Shown here: positions 9,193 through 16,957 of the stretch, piece after piece
How the letters are laid out: each line of letters begins with the position of its first letter
How positions within the stretch are numbered: the stretch's first letter is position 1
Assembly: GCF_000711235.1 (NCBI RefSeq)
Contig: NZ_JOMI01000003.1
Coordinates: 124,001-188,000, forward strand
Reading direction: 5' to 3'
DNA: 64,000 bases
Origin: Prevotella sp. 10(H)
GTDB lineage: Bacteria > Bacteroidota > Bacteroidia > Bacteroidales > Dysgonomonadaceae
Made by a program: the position numbers and the translations under genes
The notes under the pieces: generated by a model
Database searches by the model: none
What the model was told of the DNA's origin: nothing
Seen by the model: only the letters and a program-made list of their open reading frames with translations

Positions 9193-9789
9193 ATGAAAAA
9201 GTTTTTATTTATAATTATACCTCTTATCATTGTCTTGGTTCGTTGTAGTAGCGGCGATGGTGTAAGTGCTGTAAAACGCTGGTCGGAGGCAAATGATATT
9301 TCCGACTTTCAGGTTTATACCCGTAATGATCAGGGAGCCTTGGAGCCTATGAAATATAAACCCGATATGAACGGTAGCACGGATAGTGCCTACAATGCTT
9401 TTTTTACACAAAAAATGGCTACCCCTTACGATGCGCAATTATTCAGATATTTTACGGCTGAATTTTATGAGGGAAAACTTACATTCGTTGATTCGGCGAG
9501 AACAGCAAAAATAGTGTCGGAATATTATTTCAAGGACGATTCTTTATTTATTATTAAATCGGGAAATAAAGATGCATTTGTGGCTATGGGTAATATGGAG
9601 GAACTGTACCGTACGAAGAGTTATGCCCGTTATTTAAGCCCTTATACCGGGAATGATACAGTTTCCAACTATGATGTACCACTAAACTTAGAAAAGGTTG
9701 CAGGCCTTGCCGGGTTTTCGGCATCGGAGATTATCCCCGATAGTAAGGATACGCTGATATGGCTGAATGCCAAATATGTATTTAAGTAA
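9193..9789 (+). CDS. Hypothetical lipoprotein
   Basis: I do not recognise a family. The 198-residue product starts with a hydrophobic signal ending in LVRCSS, a plausible lipobox with Cys18, so it is probably a periplasmic or outer-membrane lipoprotein. The rest is hydrophilic with no repeats or metal motifs. A variant -7 box TATCTTTA at 9163-9170 lies 22 bases upstream, and a strong terminator follows at 9811, so it is likely monocistronic. It has no functional link to the fucosidase that I can see. Confidence 0.7.
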   Translation: MKKFLFIIIPLIIVLVRCSSGDGVSAVKRWSEANDISDFQVYTRNDQGALEPMKYKPDMNGSTDSAYNAFFTQKMATPYDAQLFRYFTAEFYEGKLTFVDSARTAKIVSEYYFKDDSLFIIKSGNKDAFVAMGNMEELYRTKSYARYLSPYTGNDTVSNYDVPLNLEKVAGLAGFSASEIIPDSKDTLIWLNAKYVFK

Positions 9790-9810
9790 ATACTGATCTT
9801 ATATAGTTTT

Positions 9811-9843
9811 AACGGCTTGTCGATTGACAAGCCGTTTCTTATT
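9811..9843 (+). terminator. Rho-independent terminator before der
   Basis: An 11-bp perfect stem (AACGGCTTGTC / GACAAGCCGTT) with a GATT loop is followed by a T-rich tail. Confidence 0.9.
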
Positions 9844-9868
9844 TACATCAGAATCCGATAAAAATGCC

Positions 9869-9876
9869 TACCTTTG
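9869..9876 (+). promoter_or_regulatory. -7 promoter box for der
   Basis: TACCTTTG matches TAnnTTTG. It lies inside the 5' end of a longer open frame that starts at ATG 9864, which argues that translation really begins at ATG 9903. Confidence 0.6.
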
Positions 9877-9902
9877 CACAAATTTTAGAGAACAAGCAAA
9901 TT

Positions 9903-11216
9903 ATGGGAAATTTAGTAGCTATAGTCGGTCGCCCCAATGTGGGTAAATCAACACTGTTCAATCGTTTGACCGAAAGCCGGCAAGCTATTGTAGACGATAC
10001 TGCGGGTACTACACGCGATCGTCAGTATGGAAAAGTAGAGTGGGGAGGACAGGAGTTCTCGCTGGTAGATACAGGAGGATGGGTTGTCAATTCGGACGAT
10101 GTATTCGAAAGTGAAATAAACAAACAGGTATCGATAGCCTTAGAAGAGGCAGAAGTGATTCTTTTCCTAGTGGATGTAATGAATGGGCTTACCGATCTGG
10201 ATATGGGCGTAGCTAACATGCTCCGCCGTTCAAAAAAGCCGGTAATACTTGTATCGAATAAGGCGGATAACTTCAATCTTCATTATCAGGCTGCCGAGTT
10301 TTATGCCTTAGGTTTGGGCGATCCTGTCAATATATCGGCAATAAACGGTTCGGGTACGGGTGACTTACTCGATCTTATCCTGACAAAGTTTACTAAAAAA
10401 GCCGAAGATGAACCGTTAGAGGAGATTCCGCGTATAGCTATTGTCGGACGTCCTAATGCTGGGAAGTCTTCATTTGTAAACGCGTTAATGGATGAAGAAC
10501 GCAATATTGTAACCGATATAGCAGGTACTACACGCGATTCGATCTATACCCGTTTCGATAAATTCGGAATGGATTTTTACCTTGTGGATACTGCAGGTAT
10601 ACGTAAAAAGGGCAAAGTTATTGAAGATCTGGAATATTATTCGGTAATCCGTTCTATCAAGGCCATTGAGAATTCGGATGTGTGTGTATTGATGATCGAC
10701 GCAACTAAAGGAATCGAGAGTCAGGATATGAATATATTTTCACTGATACAGAAAAACCGTAAAGGATTGGTTGTCTGTGTTAATAAATGGGATTTGGTGG
10801 AAAATAAAGAGCAGATTGTTATCAAGACTTTTGAGAATGCGATTCGTGAGCGTCTGGCTCCTTTCACCGATTTTCCTATCATATTCGCTTCTGCCGTTAC
10901 AAAGCAGCGTATACTGAAAGTGCTTGAATTAGCAAAAGAAGTTTACGGCCGCCGCAAAACGAAGATACCTACACATAAACTAAATGAGGTATTGCTTCCT
11001 ATTATAGAGCGTACACCTCCTCCGGCAAATAAAGGGAAGTATATCAAGATAAAATATATTACTCAATTGCCCCATACGCAGGTGCCGACATTCGTGTTTT
11101 TCTGTAACCTGCCGCAATGGATAAAAGACCCTTACAAACGTTTCTTGGAGAACCGCATACGCGACAACTGGGATTTGTCGGGTACACCGATTAATATTAT
11201 TATCAGGGAAAAATAA
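9903..11216 (+). CDS. der: Ribosome-assembly GTPase Der (EngA)
   Basis: Der is a tandem double GTPase required for 50S ribosome maturation. With the ATG at 9903 the product is 437 residues. An upstream ATG at 9864 would add 13 residues, but that stretch overlaps a consensus -7 box. The first G domain shows [16 protein letters not shown] and DTGGW. The second shows [26 protein letters not shown] and NKWDLVE. The C-terminal KH-like domain includes [16 protein letters not shown]. In related genomes era commonly lies between fabH and der; here it is absent and the fucosidase and a lipoprotein occupy the gap. Confidence 0.97.
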   Translation: MGNLVAIVGRPNVGKSTLFNRLTESRQAIVDDTAGTTRDRQYGKVEWGGQEFSLVDTGGWVVNSDDVFESEINKQVSIALEEAEVILFLVDVMNGLTDLDMGVANMLRRSKKPVILVSNKADNFNLHYQAAEFYALGLGDPVNISAINGSGTGDLLDLILTKFTKKAEDEPLEEIPRIAIVGRPNAGKSSFVNALMDEERNIVTDIAGTTRDSIYTRFDKFGMDFYLVDTAGIRKKGKVIEDLEYYSVIRSIKAIENSDVCVLMIDATKGIESQDMNIFSLIQKNRKGLVVCVNKWDLVENKEQIVIKTFENAIRERLAPFTDFPIIFASAVTKQRILKVLELAKEVYGRRKTKIPTHKLNEVLLPIIERTPPPANKGKYIKIKYITQLPHTQVPTFVFFCNLPQWIKDPYKRFLENRIRDNWDLSGTPINIIIREK

Positions 11217-11239
11217 AATAATATTTCTATATAATGGAA

Positions 11240-11268
11240 AAAGGGAAGGCCATCACGGCTTTCCCTTT
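11240..11268. terminator. Hairpin terminator between convergent der and the DUF6620-like gene
   Basis: The 12-bp stem (AAAGGGAAGGCC / GGCTTTCCCTTT, one G-T wobble) has an ATCAC loop. An A-run on its left gives a T-run on the minus strand, so it can serve the minus-strand operon as well as der. Confidence 0.8.
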
Positions 11269-11272
11269 CTCA

Positions 11273-11306
11273 GTTGTGTAAGACTAGTTGTTGTGTAAGA
11301 CTAGTT
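11273..11306. repeat. Perfect 17-bp tandem duplication
   Basis: The 17-base word GTTGTGTAAGACTAGTT occurs twice back to back (11273-11289 and 11290-11306), directly before the stop codon of the minus-strand gene. A second duplication with the same period is found after hisB at 49354. Confidence 0.9.
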
Positions 11307-11308
11307 TG

Positions 11309-12382
11309 TCAAAATTCGATGTCGTCGGCAATGTTACCGCCTTGCTCGGCAGCATATTTGTCGGCATATTCTTTCATTTTCCGGTCAAGCAGGCGGGCCC
11401 ACTTATCCATTTGTTCCATGTTGTTCCCGTCTATTTCCGAATAGTGTAACGCAATCTTGCTGATATCGCCAATATTCACGCCATATTTTTCGAAAGCTTG
11501 TTGAGCACCGTCGATACCATATTCATAGGCTGCATTCATTTCAGCTTGCACATCTGTAAAGAATTCGCGATCGGCTTTCATTCTTTCCAGTGTAGTTAAT
11601 CCGGTTTCGGAAATTTCAGGTTGTAGTGATGCACCAAGTTTTGGATGATCGTCTGCTTCTTTGAAATATTTGCCATATAGATTTACTACGGCAAAAGTCA
11701 GGTCTTCCTGCATACGTTTAGTCCACAGTACACTCGCTTCTTCCCATGCAGCTTTGTCGACTCCCAATGTTTTTAGCATGGTATCCATGTCCATTCCAGT
11801 GCCGATCTTTGACATGATAGCTGCATAATCCTGCAAAGTAACTCCGTGTATAGGCTGTAACAACGGATTATTCTCATCATGAGGAGTATTGCTGAATGAA
11901 TGTATTCCTGTTTGCTCGAACGAGTGTAAAGCCTCAAAGTCTATCATTTGCTGCGTACTTGCTTTATTCCATTGGATATATACAGCACGGCGATGTTCGA
12001 ATTTATAATCCTTAATATCGTGCTCGTCCGGTTCTTCTCCGTCTGCGATTTCTTCTTTTACCTGTTTCTGTACACGTCTTTCAACTTCGGCGTCGAACTC
12101 TTCTATTGTATAGTGTTTACCGTGAAGCGTTACGGGATCGAGATCTGTAGCGCCAGTGTTTTCACTCGGATCGGAATCCTGATACATCGGGTCGTTATCA
12201 TCGTCATCATCACTGTCGTCATTGTCTATATCATCATTATCTTCATCTTCATCTTCATCTTCATCATCCTCATCCACATCCGCTTGCGGATACGTCGGTT
12301 TGGGCTGTGTATATGAATTAGCGGCAGGTTTATCGTCTTCCTCCTTGCCAATCCCGAAAAGGGCTAATAATTTTTTTAGCAT
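11309..12382 (-). CDS. Acidic DUF6620-like protein
   Basis: This 357-residue protein of unknown function resembles the family I know as DUF6620, from memory only. The N-terminus (MLKKLLALFGIGKEE) is followed at about residues 35-70 by a run made almost only of Asp and Glu, encoded by GAT/GAA triplet repeats. The remaining 280 residues are mostly helical and hydrophilic with no membrane segment. It is the last gene of a four-gene minus-strand operon led by an SPFH protein, 38 bases after the coiled-coil zinc protein. Its role is probably tied to those partners. Confidence 0.65.
   Translation of the reverse strand: MLKKLLALFGIGKEEDDKPAANSYTQPKPTYPQADVDEDDEDEDEDEDNDDIDNDDSDDDDDNDPMYQDSDPSENTGATDLDPVTLHGKHYTIEEFDAEVERRVQKQVKEEIADGEEPDEHDIKDYKFEHRRAVYIQWNKASTQQMIDFEALHSFEQTGIHSFSNTPHDENNPLLQPIHGVTLQDYAAIMSKIGTGMDMDTMLKTLGVDKAAWEEASVLWTKRMQEDLTFAVVNLYGKYFKEADDHPKLGASLQPEISETGLTTLERMKADREFFTDVQAEMNAAYEYGIDGAQQAFEKYGVNIGDISKIALHYSEIDGNNMEQMDKWARLLDRKMKEYADKYAAEQGGNIADDIEF
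12196..12281 (-). repeat. Asp/Glu triplet microsatellite inside the DUF6620-like gene
   Basis: On the plus strand this is a run of TCA/TCT/TCG triplets, and on the coding strand GAT/GAA/GAC. Such a run can change length by slippage in multiples of three without breaking the frame, altering only the acidic tract. Confidence 0.7.
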
Positions 12383-12420
12383 ATTTGTTCAGTTTTTGTT
12401 ATTCTGTTTTCTAATTAAGG

Positions 12421-13374
12421 TTATTCTCCGCGTCTTTCATAGTCGGCGAGCCATCCTTCATAAACACGTTGGTTTTGCTCTGCAAGTTGAGGCACCAGCC
12501 TGATCCATTCGTCGAATGTGGCTTTCAGATATTTTTTATACAGAACAGGTATGTTTTCCTTGGTTGCTTTGTATTCAGCTTTCAGGGCTTTCATCTTTTC
12601 CTGTAGTTTCGCGTATTCTTTAGCATCGTCTTCCTCATCCAGTCCCATCATATCGCTTTCAAGATCGCTGATCTTATCATGGATTTCATCCAGACGGTCT
12701 TTTTCATCGTCATACTCTTTTTTCAGGTATTCGTTGCGTTGCTCTGCAAGTTCGCGCCCCACGAAATCGAGTTCACGGGCACGGCTGCTCGGTTCGAATG
12801 TATTTTGAGTCTGGCATGCAGTACATTCTACATAAGCGGTAGTAAGGAAAATATGAGGGATAGAGATAGGGCTACCGCATTGCTTACAGGCAAATTTATC
12901 TTTCAACTGTTCATATTCATCTATTATCGCCTGATATTTGGATTCTGTATTTTCGCCTTCGGTGTCTTTTACTTTCTTCGACCAGTCGTCCATAATCTTT
13001 TCAAACTTCTTGTAGCGCGGGTCACATACCTCAAAGTATGTGTCGGATGCGATATCTTCCAGTCCCTGAAGTTCATCTTCATCCGAACTGTTGAAATATT
13101 CGAATAAATAGTGATGATAATAGTCTTCTATTTCTTTCTCGTATACTTTTTCAGCTTTCTTGCGGACGCTCTCTATCTGTCCTTCTATGCTGTCGGCAAG
13201 GCGGCCATACGTTCTTTTGGCGGCATCTGTATCGTTTTTGTAGGCTTCCTGTAGTTCCGGTATGGATGCTTCGACAAACTCTTTTACCCGTTCTTCGAGC
13301 CTGTCAAGAAATACGAACCAGCGTTTTTCTATGCCGGCCATTTCGTCAATCCATTGTTGTCTGGTTTTTGTCAT
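12421..13374 (-). CDS. Coiled-coil protein with central zinc finger
   Basis: Function unknown. The 317-residue product is highly charged with long helices on both sides of a zinc-binding knuckle: C163-x2-C166 (CKQC) and C184-x2-C187 (CTAC). The second helical half (about 195-280) is rich in Glu, Lys and Asp with heptad character. There is no signal peptide or membrane helix, so it is probably cytosolic. It lies 22 bases after the small zinc-ribbon gene and 38 before the acidic protein, in the SPFH operon. Confidence 0.7.
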   Translation of the reverse strand: MTKTRQQWIDEMAGIEKRWFVFLDRLEERVKEFVEASIPELQEAYKNDTDAAKRTYGRLADSIEGQIESVRKKAEKVYEKEIEDYYHHYLFEYFNSSDEDELQGLEDIASDTYFEVCDPRYKKFEKIMDDWSKKVKDTEGENTESKYQAIIDEYEQLKDKFACKQCGSPISIPHIFLTTAYVECTACQTQNTFEPSSRARELDFVGRELAEQRNEYLKKEYDDEKDRLDEIHDKISDLESDMMGLDEEDDAKEYAKLQEKMKALKAEYKATKENIPVLYKKYLKATFDEWIRLVPQLAEQNQRVYEGWLADYERRGE

Positions 13375-13396
13375 AGTTGTTTTGTGTTTATTAAAG

Positions 13397-13639
13397 TTAG
13401 CGGGAGTTGTCCTCCTTTTTTATGTTTATGCCGTCTGTTAATGTTTGCTCGATAAAAACGAATCCGCAATATCCGCATTTTGTAAGACCATCTAATTTAG
13501 CCCGTCCGGCGCCACAGTTGGGGCAGGTAGTTGCATCCATTTTTGCTTCGGTTTCTTTAGCTTCTCCGCCGTATGGTGTTTGATTTTGTGTTTTTTGCTT
13601 CAATCTTTCCAGTAAAGATAAAGGCTTGTTTTCTTCCAT
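13397..13639 (-). CDS. Small zinc-ribbon protein
   Basis: The 80-residue protein has a disordered N-terminus and one zinc ribbon, C39-x2-C42 (CPNC) and C55-x2-C58 (CGYC). No enzyme domain is present. It lies 8 bases downstream of the SPFH gene, so the two are almost certainly co-translated. The paired zinc ribbons in this gene and the next recall the zinc-ribbon partners of SPFH proteins in other bacteria; this is inference. Confidence 0.75.
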   Translation of the reverse strand: MEENKPLSLLERLKQKTQNQTPYGGEAKETEAKMDATTCPNCGAGRAKLDGLTKCGYCGFVFIEQTLTDGINIKKEDNSR

Positions 13640-13647
13640 AGTTTTAT

Positions 13648-14616
13648 TTATAGTTTGCTTAATAATTCTGCTTTTTTCGCTTTGAATTCATCTTCATCCA
13701 AAAGACCCATATCGAACATATCCTTTAGTTTCTTCAATTTAGCTACAATATCTTCTTCAGCAGGAGCTGCCTGTTGATTGCTTTGCTGTTGTTGCATCAT
13801 CTGATTCATTTGTCCCATCATTGCACCCATCATGGCTGCAGCCTGTGTACCTTCGTTCATGGCAGTGCCCTGCTGGCCGATGGCCTGTGCGGTATTGAAC
13901 TGCTGGAATTTATTCATGTCTCCTACCATATTCATACTGGTTACCGTATCATAATGCTTGGTAACCTCTTCGGGGAGAGTAACACTGGTAATCTGGAATT
14001 TAAGAAGCTCGAGACCTAATTCGTTGAAGAAAGGTTGGAGTTGAGGCAATACTTTATTACTCAGTTCGGTAATATTTCCGGCCACATCCATAATGCTATA
14101 ACCGTGATTTGCCAGTACTTCTCCGAATTTAGGTGCAATGAAATCACGCATTTGTCTTTCCAGTTCGTAGATAGTTATAGTATCGGTCGTACCTGCATAC
14201 TGCCGGAAAAATCTGACAACATCGCATATACGTATATTATACGCTCCGAATGCCTTTATCCTTACCTGTCCGAATTTTGCATCCGGCATAATTATAGGAG
14301 CAGGTGTTCCCCACTTCAGGTTAACAAATTGATGTGTATTGAAATAGTATACGTCTACCATGAAAGGACTGTTGAACCCATGGTGCCAGTTTCGCAGATT
14401 TGTTAAAATAGGGATATTTTCAGTACTTAATTTGTGTAGTCCGGGAGGAAAGACGTCGGCCAATTGACCTCTGTCGAGTAACAATACATGCTGACTTTCT
14501 CTGACTGTGAGAGCGGCTCCGTTTTTTATTTCTTTCCCCGCGCCATCGTATTGCCACATGAGATAATCCTGATTCGGAGTAACCGATTCGATTACTTCGA
14601 TAAAAAGGTTTTTCAT
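13648..14616 (-). CDS. SPFH-domain protein with C-terminal SHOCT module (YdjI/virion-core-like)
   Basis: The 322-residue product has an SPFH (band 7-like) domain in about residues 1-215, of the type named virion core protein/YdjI. It then has a Gln- and Met-rich low-complexity linker (about 240-275). The end is a short SHOCT helical module (LKKLKDMFDMGLLDEDEF). No transmembrane segment is seen, so membrane association would be peripheral. It is the first gene of the operon, with a -7 box at 14660-14667. In Bacillus subtilis, YdjI is encoded with PspA and the YdjGH proteins, which act in envelope stress; a similar role here is inference. Confidence 0.85.
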   Translation of the reverse strand: MKNLFIEVIESVTPNQDYLMWQYDGAGKEIKNGAALTVRESQHVLLLDRGQLADVFPPGLHKLSTENIPILTNLRNWHHGFNSPFMVDVYYFNTHQFVNLKWGTPAPIIMPDAKFGQVRIKAFGAYNIRICDVVRFFRQYAGTTDTITIYELERQMRDFIAPKFGEVLANHGYSIMDVAGNITELSNKVLPQLQPFFNELGLELLKFQITSVTLPEEVTKHYDTVTSMNMVGDMNKFQQFNTAQAIGQQGTAMNEGTQAAAMMGAMMGQMNQMMQQQQSNQQAAPAEEDIVAKLKKLKDMFDMGLLDEDEFKAKKAELLSKL

Positions 14617-14659
14617 CTTGTATTACTGTGTTAGTCTGTTTATAGTTCGTTTGCAAAAG

Positions 14660-14667
14660 CAAATATA
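14660..14667 (-). promoter_or_regulatory. -7 promoter box for the SPFH operon
   Basis: On the minus strand this reads TATATTTG, a match to TAnnTTTG, 43 bases upstream of the SPFH start codon. A small TTTGC/GCAAA inverted repeat (14650-14663) overlaps it and could be an operator. Confidence 0.5.
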
Positions 14668-14828
14668 ATGAAATAAGGATATAATTCACCTTATGTTAAT
14701 TCTTTTTTTATTGCTTATGTAGAATTTTTTCTATGTTTTTCGAAAAAAGATTGATTAAAATCTATATAAAGATAATGAAAGAATGATGATTTAGATTGTT
14801 ATCAGACTCCATTAAGTTTAAAATTTCG

Positions 14829-14836
14829 TATTTTTG
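14829..14836 (+). promoter_or_regulatory. -7 promoter box for the first DUF6056-type gene
   Basis: TATTTTTG matches TAnnTTTG. Its TTG is an in-frame apparent start, but the ATG at 14861 is the likely true start. Confidence 0.6.
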
Positions 14837-14860
14837 CATACTTTTATTAATTCATTAAAT

Positions 14861-16324
14861 ATGATTTTGGGTAATACAATAGAAGGCACAGACGATAATA
14901 AAGAAAATAAATTACTGAAAATTACTTTTGGTGTCATTATCCTGATCATGTGGCTTTACATCTTCCTGTTAAATAAATTCTATCCTGTCTATCTCGATGA
15001 CTGGGGCTATGCTTTCAACTACTGTGACGGTAGCGAAATTACTTCAGTGTGGGATATTTTTCAAAGTCAGTATTGTCATTATATGACATGGGGGGGACGG
15101 GTAGTCGGACATTTTGTAGCCCAGTTCTTACTGTGGATAGGCAATATGGGTGCAGATATACTTAATTCGCTGGCATATATATTATTGGTAATGTGTATGT
15201 ATATTATCTCAAATAAAAGCAATAAAACGAATATAACTCTTTTCCTTTTTATCAATGTGTTCATCTGGTTTTCTTTACCCGAACCGTATCAGGATTTATT
15301 TTGGATAACAGGCAGTGCAAATTACCTATGGGGGATGCTGTTTATTATCCTGTTTCTATGTCCTTATATATTATATTATTTTTCGCCGGAGAAGAAAGAA
15401 GATAAAACATATAAAAATATCTTATTCCTATTCGCCGGCATTATAGCCGGATGGACGAACGAAAATACTACTTTGGCGCTTTGTTTCATGTTAGTGGTAC
15501 TTATATTAATAATGAAGATGCAAAAAATATCTATCCCTAAATGGATGATATTCGGCTTCGTTGGAGCTGTTATAGGTTGCCTCGTAATGCAATTATCACC
15601 CGGAAATGCGATAAGACGGGAATTCGATATAGCAGATGTACATGGGGCAACAAATGTCGATCTGTCGTTTTATTTTTATCGCTTCGTAACTGTTATGAAG
15701 TTTGCCTATACCAATCTCTTTACCCCTTTCAAAATATACTTGGTAATCTTGCTTTTATTCTTATGGAGAGGGCCTAAAGATAAAAACGAAAAAAAGAAGA
15801 AGCTGGTAGTTTCTCTTCTCTTTTTAGTTGCAGGTGCAGTGGCAACTGTTGTAATGTCAGGTGCTCCGATGTTTCCGAATCGCGCATGGTTCGGTATTCT
15901 TATATTTGTTATAATAAGTGCTATGATATTGTATGCAAATATCGATTTTTCTTTTTTACCCTTGAAAGTATTAAACTATACATTTGGTTTAGCATTATTA
16001 ATTGTGTGCCTTCTTTCGGCTAAAGAAACATATTCGGAAATGAAACAGTTCGATAAAATATATGCCGGATGGATGGTTGATATTAAGCAGCAAAAGGAAA
16101 AGGGAATAAAGGATATTATTATTTATGAGAATTTTGAATCGAAATGTTCCCCATTCGCCATCGTGAAATTAAAGCAGTTCTATATCGGGGAAAGTTTTTG
16201 GCCGGAACAATTCGGTAAATATATGGGAGTCAATTCTATTATAATACGGCGGATTCAGGACAAGAAATTGTTTGAAGGTAAAGGTTTTGCAAAAGATGAT
16301 ATCTCTAACCATGAGCAGGAATAG
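14861..16324 (+). CDS. DUF6056-type polytopic membrane protein, copy 1 (putative GT-C glycosyltransferase)
   Basis: The 487-residue protein has about ten or more hydrophobic helices. After the first helix comes YPVYLDDWGY (D46, D47, W48). An acidic pair in the first outside loop is the hallmark of GT-C glycosyltransferases such as ArnT or PMT, so a lipid-phosphosugar-dependent transferase is a reasonable inference. Motifs shared with three paralogues nearby: SQY-HY-WGGR-V-HF, WITGSANYLWG, GIIAGWTNEN and P-FP-RA-FG. It diverges from the SPFH operon. The start is ATG 14861, because an upstream TTG lies in the promoter. Copy 1 is the most divergent of the four (LDDW in place of ADDW/VDDW). Confidence 0.75.
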   Translation: MILGNTIEGTDDNKENKLLKITFGVIILIMWLYIFLLNKFYPVYLDDWGYAFNYCDGSEITSVWDIFQSQYCHYMTWGGRVVGHFVAQFLLWIGNMGADILNSLAYILLVMCMYIISNKSNKTNITLFLFINVFIWFSLPEPYQDLFWITGSANYLWGMLFIILFLCPYILYYFSPEKKEDKTYKNILFLFAGIIAGWTNENTTLALCFMLVVLILIMKMQKISIPKWMIFGFVGAVIGCLVMQLSPGNAIRREFDIADVHGATNVDLSFYFYRFVTVMKFAYTNLFTPFKIYLVILLLFLWRGPKDKNEKKKKLVVSLLFLVAGAVATVVMSGAPMFPNRAWFGILIFVIISAMILYANIDFSFLPLKVLNYTFGLALLIVCLLSAKETYSEMKQFDKIYAGWMVDIKQQKEKGIKDIIIYENFESKCSPFAIVKLKQFYIGESFWPEQFGKYMGVNSIIIRRIQDKKLFEGKGFAKDDISNHEQE

Positions 16325-16365
16325 ACTTTTCTTTACCTGTTTTCTTTAGCAGGTATATCTTGATG

Positions 16366-16393
16366 TAGATTTGCTTCGAAATAGCTATCTTTG
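16366..16393 (+). promoter_or_regulatory. Two -7 boxes 20 bp apart upstream of smpB
   Basis: TAGATTTG (16366-16373) and TATCTTTG (16386-16393) both match TAnnTTTG and are offset by exactly 20 bases, suggesting two alternative start points for smpB. The second box also supplies a false TTG start at 16391. Confidence 0.5.
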
Positions 16394-16432
16394 TACATTT
16401 TAAACTCAGGACAGAATATAAATTTAGCGACA

Positions 16433-16885
16433 GTGGATCAACCAAATATAAATATAAAGAATAAACGGGCAAGCTTCGATTATGAATTCATAGAAACCTA
16501 CACCGCCGGAATCGTACTTACAGGTACGGAAATAAAATCTATACGGTTTGGCAAAGCAAGTCTTGTAGATACCTTTTGCATCTTCGAAAAGAATGAGCTC
16601 TGGGTTCGTAACATGTATATTGCCGAATATTTCTACGGCTCTTATAATAATCATGCAGCCCGGCGTGACCGCAAATTGCTTCTTAACAAAAAGGAACTGA
16701 AAAAAATACAGCGTATGGTCAAAGAAACAGGCTATACGATTGTTCCTACCCGTATATTCTTAAATGAAAGAGGACTGGCTAAGGTAAATATAGCTGTAGC
16801 CCGCGGTAAAAAACAATACGATAAACGTCAGAGCCTTCGCGAAAAAGATGACAAGAGGGCAATGGACAGGGCAATGAAACAGTAA
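16433..16885 (+). CDS. smpB: SsrA-binding protein SmpB
   Basis: SmpB binds tmRNA and delivers it to stalled ribosomes in trans-translation. With GTG 16433 as start the product has 150 residues. A longer frame from TTG 16391 would begin inside a -7 promoter box. Family features are [20 protein letters not shown], the [14 protein letters not shown] segment and the basic C-terminus with [15 protein letters not shown]. smpB and metH are neighbours in Bacteroides as I recall; here two DUF6056-type genes lie between them. Confidence 0.95.
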   Translation: MDQPNINIKNKRASFDYEFIETYTAGIVLTGTEIKSIRFGKASLVDTFCIFEKNELWVRNMYIAEYFYGSYNNHAARRDRKLLLNKKELKKIQRMVKETGYTIVPTRIFLNERGLAKVNIAVARGKKQYDKRQSLREKDDKRAMDRAMKQ

Positions 16886-16957
16886 TTCCTTGATCATATT
16901 CATTAACTTATAATAGGTTTATCCGGTTTATTTTGCAGGAAGCGAAAAAGAATATCA

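Noticed and set aside
12222-12503. Serine-rich plus-strand frame
   Set aside because: It is the antisense reading of the GAT/GAA triplet repeat of the DUF6620-like gene (TCA/TCT codons), so the apparent serine tract is an artefact.
16333-16352. Terminator after DUF6056 copy 1 (ACCTG / CAGGT)
   Set aside because: The stem is only five base pairs and no T-run follows.
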